Of a DNA stretch of 58,392 bases, positions 53,470 through 58,392 are shown one piece after another (within the stretch, counting starts at the first letter, position 1; every line of letters starts with the position of its first letter). The notes beneath the pieces were generated by a model, which did no database searches, had not been told where the DNA came from, and saw nothing but the letters and a program-made list of their open reading frames with translations. The DNA is from a virus. Position numbers and translations under genes: made by a program. The DNA lies in IMG/VR virus record IMGVR_UViG_3300005618_000003, positions 1 to 58,392 of that record. One strand, given 5' to 3'.

Positions 53470-54185
53470 TTATCCACGACTGTGTTCAAGGAACCTCGAA
53501 GTGGAGGCAACTCCGCATTGGTATGCCTACCGCCTCGGAGTTCGGGCGCATAGTCACGCCTGGGGGCAAGAAGAACGAGCCGAAGCCGAGCGACAGCCAA
53601 GAGCCATACATGCGCGAACTGCTAGCCGAACTCATCATGGGCCGCCCGCTCGAAGGGACGTCGATGCCCTGGATGGAGCGCGGCCATCTGCTAGAAGAAC
53701 AGGCAGCAGACTTCTACGGCTTCATCAAGGACGTTGAGCCGGAGGTCGTGGGGTTCGTAACGAATGATGAGCAGACCATCGGCGCCAGCCCGGATCGATT
53801 CATCGGCAAGGACGGAATGCTGGAGATCAAGTGTCCGAAGCCGGAAGTGCACGTTTCGTACTTCCTGTTTTCGGACATCGAACTGAAGTACAAGCCTCAG
53901 CTGCAGGGCCAGCTTTACGTGACCGGACGCCAGTGGGTTGACATCTGTTCGTTTCATCCAGAAATGCCGCCGGCCATCGTGCGCGTGACGCGGGATGAGG
54001 ACTTTATAAAGTTGCTCGATGTGGAGTTGCAGAAGTTTGTGGCGCGGCTAGCGGAGAAGCGCGCCGAACTGGATGCGCGCGGCCTACTGGCAAAGCCAGA
54101 AGTGGAGCGTGACCACAGCGGCGATTTCCTGAGCGATGCAGACGCGGAAATGATTGTGGCCGACCGATTCCCGGTATCGGCCTAG
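53466..54185 (+). CDS. YqaJ-like (lambda exonuclease-family) 5'-3' exonuclease
   Basis: Predicted to resect double-stranded ends so the annealing protein can act. The 239-residue protein begins IIHDCVQGTSKWRQLRIGMPTASEFGRIVTP, typical of YqaJ, with WMERGHLLEEQAADFY, GASPDRFIG (Asp), and LEIKCPKPEVHVSYF (E-x-K) catalytic residues, followed by QLQGQLYVTGRQWVDICSF. The PD-(D/E)XK motifs are all present, so it should be active. GTG 53466 overlaps the ERF stop. Confidence 0.92.
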   Translation: MIIHDCVQGTSKWRQLRIGMPTASEFGRIVTPGGKKNEPKPSDSQEPYMRELLAELIMGRPLEGTSMPWMERGHLLEEQAADFYGFIKDVEPEVVGFVTNDEQTIGASPDRFIGKDGMLEIKCPKPEVHVSYFLFSDIELKYKPQLQGQLYVTGRQWVDICSFHPEMPPAIVRVTRDEDFIKLLDVELQKFVARLAEKRAELDARGLLAKPEVERDHSGDFLSDADAEMIVADRFPVSA

Positions 54186-54190
54186 AGTTT

Positions 54191-54250
54191 CCGGGGCACT
54201 TCCTTGTGAAGCGGGTTCGTCCTCCGTCCCGCGTGCCCCGGTTTTGTTTT
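54191..54250 (+). terminator. strong rho-independent terminator after recombination genes
   Basis: CCGGGGCAC (54191-54199) pairs perfectly with GTGCCCCGG (54233-54241). An inner GCGGG/CCCGC stem (54211-54215 and 54228-54232) abuts it. The outer stem is followed by TTTTGTTTT (54242-54250). It separates the recombination operon from the small genes that follow. Confidence 0.85.
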
Positions 54251-54279
54251 GAGGATGGCTGGCGGCTAAAGGAGAAGCG

Positions 54280-54609
54280 ATGCAAAAAGACAAAAAAGGT
54301 AATCCATTTTCGACGCTCTTCGAACTCCTGGAGGATCTACTTACGGCCCATATCGACAATTCTCGATTGGACAAGATCATCGAGCAGAGCGCCGCGCTGC
54401 TCCAGGGGCAGGCCGATTCGAAAGCCGCACAGGAAACCATAGTCGCCCAACAGGCCATCATCCAGGCCGACATATTGTCCATCAAAGCATTCCTGGGCGT
54501 TCCCGACGTGCGCATTGGCGCAACTCAAGAGCAGGTCGATGCTCTCGGCGCTCGCCTACAGGGCGATGTCAAATCTGCTGAGCAGTTTGATGAAACGATT
54601 CCGAAGTAG
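54280..54609 (+). CDS. coiled-coil hypothetical protein (109 aa)
   Basis: AAAGGAG precedes ATG 54280. Almost entirely helical (STLFELLEDLLTAHIDNSRLDKIIEQSAALLQGQADSKAAQETIVAQQAIIQADILSIKAFLGV...EEQVDALGARLQGDV). Similar in style to the neighbouring small protein at 54639, so it may be an oligomeric helical phage protein. The function is unknown. Confidence 0.6.
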   Translation: MQKDKKGNPFSTLFELLEDLLTAHIDNSRLDKIIEQSAALLQGQADSKAAQETIVAQQAIIQADILSIKAFLGVPDVRIGATQEQVDALGARLQGDVKSAEQFDETIPK

Positions 54610-54638
54610 TAAACCCCACAGAACAAGGAGCACCACCC

Positions 54639-54878
54639 ATGACCATAGATGAAGTTAACGCCCAGGCTGATCTTCTCGAAGCGGCCCAGGTAAAAGCGTT
54701 TGCCGACGCAGGTAAGTACATCGCCGATCTCAAGGCCCAGGTTGCGTCCGGCGTGCCCGTGACCCAGGCGCAGCTCGATGCGCTCGGCGATCACCTGAAG
54801 TCCCTGACAACGGCGACGACAGAATTCGATATCAACAACACCGAGCCGGTAGCCGAGATTCCGCCTCCTACCGCCTAA
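54639..54878 (+). CDS. coiled-coil hypothetical protein (79 aa)
   Basis: AAGGAG precedes ATG 54639. The product TIDEVNAQADLLEAAQVKAFADAGKYIADLKAQVASGVPVTQAQLDALGDHLKSLTTATTEFD is a helical protein with the repeated V..TQ.QLDALG.xL motif also found in the preceding product (ATQEQVDALGARLQ). The two are probably paralogous small proteins. Confidence 0.6.
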   Translation: MTIDEVNAQADLLEAAQVKAFADAGKYIADLKAQVASGVPVTQAQLDALGDHLKSLTTATTEFDINNTEPVAEIPPPTA

Positions 54879-54919
54879 ATTTCGTTAGTTCCTGGCTCGG
54901 GATTGAGAGCACGTCCGGC

Positions 54920-55084
54920 TTGTTTCGCTGGTTTCTGTTCAGCGCCGAGATTGAAAGGCTCGGCCCTGAACGGTTCCGTTTGGCAGAGCGTCTCCTCCGA
55001 TCGCTACTGCATCAATTCACAGACGGGACCGTTGAGGGATTGGCTGATTGTTGGATCGGCAAGTTAGGGGATTGTTTCGGGTGA
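54920..55084 (+). CDS. possible 54-residue protein with TTG start
   Basis: An open frame in the gap before 55088 encodes FRWFLFSAEIERLGPERFRLAERLLRSLLHQFTDGTVEGLADCWIGKLGDCFG and ends three bases before the next ATG. The frame is open further upstream without a usual start codon, so TTG 54920 is the only plausible one. The composition is protein-like and coupling spacing fits, but there is no clear ribosome-binding site. Confidence 0.35.
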   Translation: MFRWFLFSAEIERLGPERFRLAERLLRSLLHQFTDGTVEGLADCWIGKLGDCFG

Positions 55085-55087
55085 AAT

Positions 55088-55546
55088 ATGACACATCTTG
55101 TAGTTAAAGAGGGCACGCTCGTTTATCGTTGGTTCGCTTGGTCGCTAGATGTCATTGAGCGATTCAGCGTGCGCGAGGACAACGAAACACCACCCGACTA
55201 TTTGGCAACAGGCACGAATCTCTGCCACATGATGCGTGTGCTTTTAGTTTGGGTGCCGCTAATCTTTTTGATTGAAACCGTCGGCGTTCTCGCGTCGCTA
55301 TACCTTTTGTTCGTATGGCCGATCAAGCGCGTGGGGTTGGAGTCTTTCATCTTCGACCTGTGCATAAGATTGGGCGTTGTCGGAATAGTCTCCCTAATAG
55401 TTTGGATATCCACCTGGCCGCGCGTTGTGGTTACGGAGACCGTCCAGCAAGGCATTCGTCTCACTGCTCTCTTTGGCGAGATGATCTTGGCTCAAAAGCG
55501 AAAAATTTGCCCGTTCGTAATGTTCGACCGCAAGGAGCAGGCATGA
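55088..55546 (+). CDS. two-span membrane protein (152 aa)
   Basis: Hydrophilic first 50 residues (VIERFSVREDNETPPDYLATGTNLCHMMRVLL) and two transmembrane helices (VWVPLIFLIETVGVLASLYLLFVW and LGVVGIVSLIVWIST). The VREDNxxPxxYxxxxTNLCHxxR segment recurs in phage and bacteriophage-like membrane proteins of unknown function. ATGA-coupled to the following exported protein. Confidence 0.6.
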   Translation: MTHLVVKEGTLVYRWFAWSLDVIERFSVREDNETPPDYLATGTNLCHMMRVLLVWVPLIFLIETVGVLASLYLLFVWPIKRVGLESFIFDLCIRLGVVGIVSLIVWISTWPRVVVTETVQQGIRLTALFGEMILAQKRKICPFVMFDRKEQA

Positions 55547-55869
55547 AGCGGTTGATTATCGCTGGTCCGTGGTGGATCTTGGTCGCCATTGTTGTTGGCG
55601 CGTGCTGCGCTTTGACTGAGTGCCGCTATGAGAACGTAACAGCATGGGAAGGGAATTGTTCGCCTAATCAAGTAAGCACTGATACTCAAGGCCAAATATA
55701 TCTTTCTCTGTCATGCCCTGGATTTCAATACTCGCGGTGGCCATTTTCCACCAGCGGCCCCATGGTGTCCAAAATGGCGGAGCATACCCTACCGCAATCG
55801 TTTTGGTGCAAGGTCACGCGCTCTGGTGATTCCACTTGCATCTTGCCGGAGCAATCGGAGAAGCGATGA
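55543..55869 (+). CDS. exported or membrane-anchored protein (108 aa)
   Basis: Starts at ATG 55543 (ATGA overlap, AAGGAG upstream). The N-terminus MKRLIIAGPWWILVAIVVGACCALTEC is a signal or anchor with a possible lipobox (GAC/CALTEC). The Cys-rich mature part (CRYENVTAWEGNCSPNQVS...YLSLSCPGFQY...FWCKVTRSGDSTCILP) has six or more Cys residues likely in disulfides outside the cytoplasm. The function is unknown. Confidence 0.6.
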   Translation: MKRLIIAGPWWILVAIVVGACCALTECRYENVTAWEGNCSPNQVSTDTQGQIYLSLSCPGFQYSRWPFSTSGPMVSKMAEHTLPQSFWCKVTRSGDSTCILPEQSEKR

Positions 55870-56096
55870 ACGCCCACAACACCGCCAAAGTCAGAGAACT
55901 AATCGAGAGTGCCCACAACCCGCACGAAGCCTGCGGGGAGATGTGGGAGCAGGCATGCCGAACGGCATTGTACTGGATGGGGAGCAGCGGTCACTACCAG
56001 CGTCAGGCGACGCTTCACCAGCGGCGCTCGCGGATCTGGGCGGCTGTGGCGGTGGGGCTGAGTGGGCTTGTGCTGGCTCTGGCGGTGTCCAGATGA
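55866..56096 (+). CDS. 76-residue protein with C-terminal membrane helix
   Basis: ATGA overlap. The first half is cytoplasmic and charged, with a Cys/Trp-rich segment (EACGEMWEQACRTALYWM); the C-terminal helix RIWAAVAVGLSGLVLALAVS is a tail anchor. No family is recognised. It is coupled to the following gene. Confidence 0.55.
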   Translation: MNAHNTAKVRELIESAHNPHEACGEMWEQACRTALYWMGSSGHYQRQATLHQRRSRIWAAVAVGLSGLVLALAVSR

Positions 56097-56446
56097 GTGA
56101 AACGAAGCACACCCCCGGCCCATGGACAGCTAGCGCCGACCATTTAATAACAGTCGGGACCTGTCTGCTTGGCTGGCAGATATGGGGCGCAAAGCGAATC
56201 TGCCTCACTGAGCGACAGAATGTAGGACTTGAACAGGAAGCGGCCAACGCCCGCCTGATCGCAGCCGCGCCTGACCATGCCATTGTGGCGCGTTTATTGA
56301 TCCAGGGCAAAGCTCGCTGGGAACCGTACACCAGCGAATTCTGCCTTAACGGGATGCGCTACAGCACATCGCTGGATGAGTTCGGAGTCCCGGTTCTGCA
56401 TTCGGTGCTTAGATCGGCCATCGCCCGAGCCGAGGAGCGTTCATGA
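56093..56446 (+). CDS. KHTPGPW-type phage protein (117 aa)
   Basis: Starts at ATG 56093 (ATGA overlap), although the open frame is longer. The product begins SETKHTPGPWTASADHLITVG and continues with EQEAANARLIAAAPDHAIVARLLIQGKARWE, the well-known pattern of a widespread small phage early protein (HTPGPW...NARLIAAAPDLLEAL). Its role has not been established. Confidence 0.75.
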   Translation: MSETKHTPGPWTASADHLITVGTCLLGWQIWGAKRICLTERQNVGLEQEAANARLIAAAPDHAIVARLLIQGKARWEPYTSEFCLNGMRYSTSLDEFGVPVLHSVLRSAIARAEERS

Positions 56447-56655
56447 TCCCCGGCTCCATCCTAATAATGCTCACCTGCTTAGCGGTTCTGGCCCTGATAG
56501 AGCCCAACTTCATGAAGTGGCTCTGTGCGCGGATGCTCGGCTGGGCACAGGCGTTCGAGGAGTTCAAGAAGGACCGGCGGGACGCCACCGCCTATTGGGA
56601 CAAGAAGTTAGGCGTGCAGAGCGGACAGTTGGTGCGCGAGGAGAGGGAAGCGTGA
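56443..56655 (+). CDS. 70-residue membrane protein
   Basis: One N-terminal transmembrane helix (GSILIMLTCLAVLALIEP) followed by a cytoplasmic charged helix (FEEFKKDRRDATAYWDKKLGVQS). ATGA overlap at the start and GTGA at the end. The function is unknown. Confidence 0.55.
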   Translation: MIPGSILIMLTCLAVLALIEPNFMKWLCARMLGWAQAFEEFKKDRRDATAYWDKKLGVQSGQLVREEREA

Positions 56656-56870
56656 GCAACGTCCATATCTACGTCGCTTCCTCCCAACCAGCCACGCGGT
56701 TCAAGGTTGACGTAGGATCTGTCAAACCATTCTGGGTGAAACGAGCAGCACGGTCTCTGGTTGGTTGCTGGTGCTGCCGTAAACGGCGATGGGCGAAGCA
56801 TGTTCGCGTCCAGGTCTACTACGACAGCATCCGCTATTGGTGCGCGCCGGGGCATGGGTGCAAAGCATGA
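56652..56870 (+). CDS. 72-residue Cys/Arg-rich protein
   Basis: GTG 56652. SNVHIYVASSQPATRFKVDVGSVKPFWVKRAARSLVGCWCCRKRRWAKHVRVQVYYDSIRYWCAPGHGCKA: a beta-like start, then CWCC and C...GHGC that may bind zinc. The longer frame from 56376 is a shadow of other genes. No family is recognised. Confidence 0.5.
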   Translation: MSNVHIYVASSQPATRFKVDVGSVKPFWVKRAARSLVGCWCCRKRRWAKHVRVQVYYDSIRYWCAPGHGCKA

Positions 56871-57256
56871 CAGCCACGCCGGGACGCTACACGCCCACCG
56901 AAGTCGCCGCCATGATGCGAATTCCAAAGCAGGGCCGCGTCCGCAATGTGGCACCGAGGACGGATAGAACTTACAACGGAATCGTTTACCACAGCAAGGC
57001 GGAGGCGCTGTACGCATTTGGGCTGGACGCGCTGAAGTCGGCGGGGGAGATCAAGGGTTGGGTGCGACAGGTTCCGTTTCCACTCCAAGTAAATGGCAAG
57101 CTGATCTGCAAGTTCGTGGTGGATTTCGTCGTTGCCGAGCATGAGCATGATGTGATCCACGAGGTTAAGGGATGGCAGAGCCCCGAGTACAAACTGCAAC
57201 TTAAATTATTCAAGGCACTATATCCAGACATGCCATACAAGTTGGTGAGAGCATGA
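56867..57256 (+). CDS. DUF1064-type nuclease (Holliday-junction resolvase-like)
   Basis: Start ATG 56867 (ATGA overlap). The 129-residue protein shows the DUF1064 pattern: YNGIVYHSKAEALYAFGLDALKSAGEIKGWVRQVPFPL (Glu), KFVVDFVV (Asp), VIHEVKGWQSPEYKLQLKLFKALYPDMPYKLVRA (ExK). DUF1064 proteins replace RusA-like resolvases in phages. The VHEVKG segment corresponds to the PD-(D/E)XK core, which is intact. It belongs functionally with ERF and YqaJ. Confidence 0.85.
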   Translation: MTATPGRYTPTEVAAMMRIPKQGRVRNVAPRTDRTYNGIVYHSKAEALYAFGLDALKSAGEIKGWVRQVPFPLQVNGKLICKFVVDFVVAEHEHDVIHEVKGWQSPEYKLQLKLFKALYPDMPYKLVRA

Positions 57257-57588
57257 CTCGCGACCCCATATTCTCCGATCTGGACCTCATGATAGCGCTG
57301 GGCTGGGGATCCGTCCCGCAACCGCTAATACCCGAGAACTGGCGCGACATACCGCGCGAAGTTCGCGAGCACGATCTAGCGCGAGTGCGGGCGGAAGAGT
57401 TGACTACGGAGAAAGAGCGAATCGCAGCGATCGAGCGGAGCAATGACCTAGTGTATCTGTCGCTGGCGGAGCAGGTGATGGCTAACAACCAAGCACGGCG
57501 GAAGCGCGGACGACCGAGGGTCAAGGTTAGCGAGGCGTGGCTGCAACTGGTAGCGGACAGGCAGAAACGACGGAGGAGATGCGCGTGA
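57253..57588 (+). CDS. hypothetical protein (111 aa)
   Basis: ATGA-coupled. The product DPIFSDLDLMIALGWGSVPQPLIPENWRDIPREVREHDLARVRAEELTTEKERIAAIERSNDLVYLSLAEQVMANNQARRKRGRPRVKVSEAWLQLVADRQKRRRR is acidic and helical, then basic with an AT-hook-like RKRGRPRVK. DNA binding through the RGRP core is likely. The gene is followed by a GTGA overlap. Confidence 0.6.
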   Translation: MTRDPIFSDLDLMIALGWGSVPQPLIPENWRDIPREVREHDLARVRAEELTTEKERIAAIERSNDLVYLSLAEQVMANNQARRKRGRPRVKVSEAWLQLVADRQKRRRRCA

Positions 57589-57947
57589 AAGCTATTTCCT
57601 GGACAGAGGCAATAGATATTCAGCAGAAGGCAAATGTCAGGGACAATCGGCCCGTCGATAGCCAACCCATAGCCGCAAACGCGGACCCTTTTACATCGCA
57701 CCTCGCTGGATTGGAAATCACCACCAGCGGTCAACGCACCTCAGAGAAGCGCAGAGTGCTCGAAGCGCTGAAACTGGAGCCTCTGTACATTACGTCGGCG
57801 GAGCTCGCGATCCGCACCGGCTTAGACCGTCATCTGGTAGCGCGGCGTCTGCCCGATCTGGCCGAGGATGGGTTGGTGGAGCGCTGTGCGGCGCGGAACT
57901 GCTCTGTTACGGGGCGGAAGGCGATCACATGGAGGGCGGCGCGGTGA
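57585..57947 (+). CDS. winged-helix-type DNA-binding protein (120 aa)
   Basis: GTG 57585 overlaps the preceding stop (ATG 57579 is also in frame). The C-terminal half TSEKRRVLEALKLEPLYITSAELAIRTGLDRHLVARRLPDLAEDGLVERCAARNCSVTGRKAITWRA is a clear winged helix with recognition helix RHLVARRLPDLAEDGLVER. The N-terminus is extended. It lies directly before int and could act as an excisionase-like or regulatory protein. Confidence 0.65.
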   Translation: MKAISWTEAIDIQQKANVRDNRPVDSQPIAANADPFTSHLAGLEITTSGQRTSEKRRVLEALKLEPLYITSAELAIRTGLDRHLVARRLPDLAEDGLVERCAARNCSVTGRKAITWRAAR

Positions 57948-58001
57948 AACAAATCCACTCGCCGGCGTTTGTGCAAAGTGCCAGAAACAAAGCTAGTATC
58001 A
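57948..58001 (+). other. short gap before int
   Basis: 54 bases with TTGTGC and TAGTAT words at unsuitable spacing. No strong promoter is visible, so int may be read from the upstream operon or from weak local signals. Confidence 0.35.
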
Positions 58002-58392
58002 ATGTTCGAGAAGTCGGAAATGGCACGCCGCCGCGGGCAACGCAAAGGGCATCTTCGCAAGCAAGGCGACCACTGGTATCTCACATACCGGGTGGACTCC
58101 CGGCTATTGGATTTTTCGACCGGCAAAGCGAAGCGAGAGCGCATAACGGTTCAGATCGGGGATGCGAAGGGTCCGAACCGAATCGACAAGCGCGAAGCAC
58201 AGCGGATTGCGTGGGACGAATATCTCTCGCGCCTGGACCAAGTGAGCATCCGTCCGGGCTCCGCAATGACGGTTCTGGAGTTTGTGAACCGCCGCTGGCG
58301 CCCGGACGTTCTGGAGCACCTAAAGCCCAGCGGGAAGCTGTTCTACGAGACGCAGCTTCGCAATCACGTACTCCCCTTTATCGGCCAGAAGT
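58002..58392 (+). CDS. int: Tyrosine integrase, N-terminal part (continues at position 91)
   Basis: ATG 58002 begins a frame that runs out of the right end; because 58303-58392 equals 1-90, it continues without interruption into 1-902. The N-terminal part contains MARRRGQRKGHLRKQ (second possible start at 58020), QGDHWYLTYRVD (the arm-binding AP2-like strand pattern) and a SAM-like N-terminal core-binding domain (PSGKLFYETQLRNHVLPFIG). The complete protein is 400 residues, normal for phage integrases. The AP2-like start resembles integrases that I remember from Acidobacteriota genomes. Confidence 0.9.
   Translation, partial: MFEKSEMARRRGQRKGHLRKQGDHWYLTYRVDSRLLDFSTGKAKRERITVQIGDAKGPNRIDKREAQRIAWDEYLSRLDQVSIRPGSAMTVLEFVNRRWRPDVLEHLKPSGKLFYETQLRNHVLPFIGQK
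58303..58392. repeat. terminal direct repeat (circular overlap), right copy
   Basis: Exact copy of bases 1-90. See the left copy for interpretation. Confidence 0.95.

Noticed and set aside
1-58392. CRISPR array or rRNA gene
   Set aside because: No regularly spaced identical repeats with unique spacers and no rRNA-like sequence were seen anywhere in the window.

Overview
The window looks like a complete, circular genome of a temperate tailed phage with a long, probably non-contractile tail (siphovirus type), opened inside its integrase gene. The last 90 bases (58303-58392) are identical to the first 90. Removing one copy leaves a circle of 58,302 bp in which a 400-residue tyrosine integrase reads across the junction. 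Just downstream of the integrase stop lies a sequence shaped like the 3' part of a threonine tRNA gene, the probable attP. The host cannot be fixed from sequence alone. The integrase N-terminus and gene style recall phages and prophages of soil bacteria such as Acidobacteriota; this is a weak inference from memory.

Layout. 1-1060: integrase end, attP, hairpin. 1159-2909: two DNA methyltransferases. 2906-4519: small early genes with repeated boundary sequences and one gene on the minus strand. 4606-11331: an early operon behind a strong leaderless promoter with an embedded palindromic operator. It holds many small ATGA-coupled genes, an IS1595-type transposase that sits in the operon like an ordinary gene, a PD-(D/E)XK nuclease, a DUF1376-like replication protein and a decayed Dam methyltransferase. 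11328-18181: HNH nuclease, terminase small and large subunits, HK97-type portal, prohead protease, major capsid protein and first head-tail connector. 18178-24468: a 6.3-kb insertion of sugar and methyl-transfer genes (PIG-L-like deacetylase, two SAM methyltransferases, four GT-A type glycosyltransferases, small unknowns) inside the head-tail connector operon. 24465-34559: head-tail adaptor, tail completion, tail tube, frameshifted chaperone pair, tape measure, tail-tip proteins, endolysin. 34556-39995: secreted proteins, a phage sigma factor, small membrane and lysis-like proteins, and a candidate programmed -1 frameshift gene. 40019-49286: a 984-residue Ser/Ala heptad-repeat fibre, a three-domain Maf/DUF115-methyltransferase-methyltransferase enzyme, lectin-like and virion proteins and two more glycosyltransferases. 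49287-50243: two minus-strand genes (exported protein and putative DNA-binding regulator). 50309-57947: a divergent operon starting with a ribbon-helix-helix protein and containing ERF and YqaJ recombination proteins and many small genes. 58002-end: integrase start.

How it may work together. The opposing genes around 50240-50310, with a palindrome-rich intergenic region, are the best candidate for the lysogeny switch. Several minus-strand genes placed in gaps of the late operon (23428-23715, 37274-37426, 47770-48003) have a -10-like hexamer only 6-7 bases before ATG and look like separately expressed, leaderless prophage genes. The glycan genes occur in two places, inside the head-tail operon and directly after the serine-rich fibre. 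This suggests that the phage builds or transfers a modified sugar onto its own virion, most plausibly the fibre, or onto the host surface. That proposal is the most interesting hypothesis in the window and is inference.
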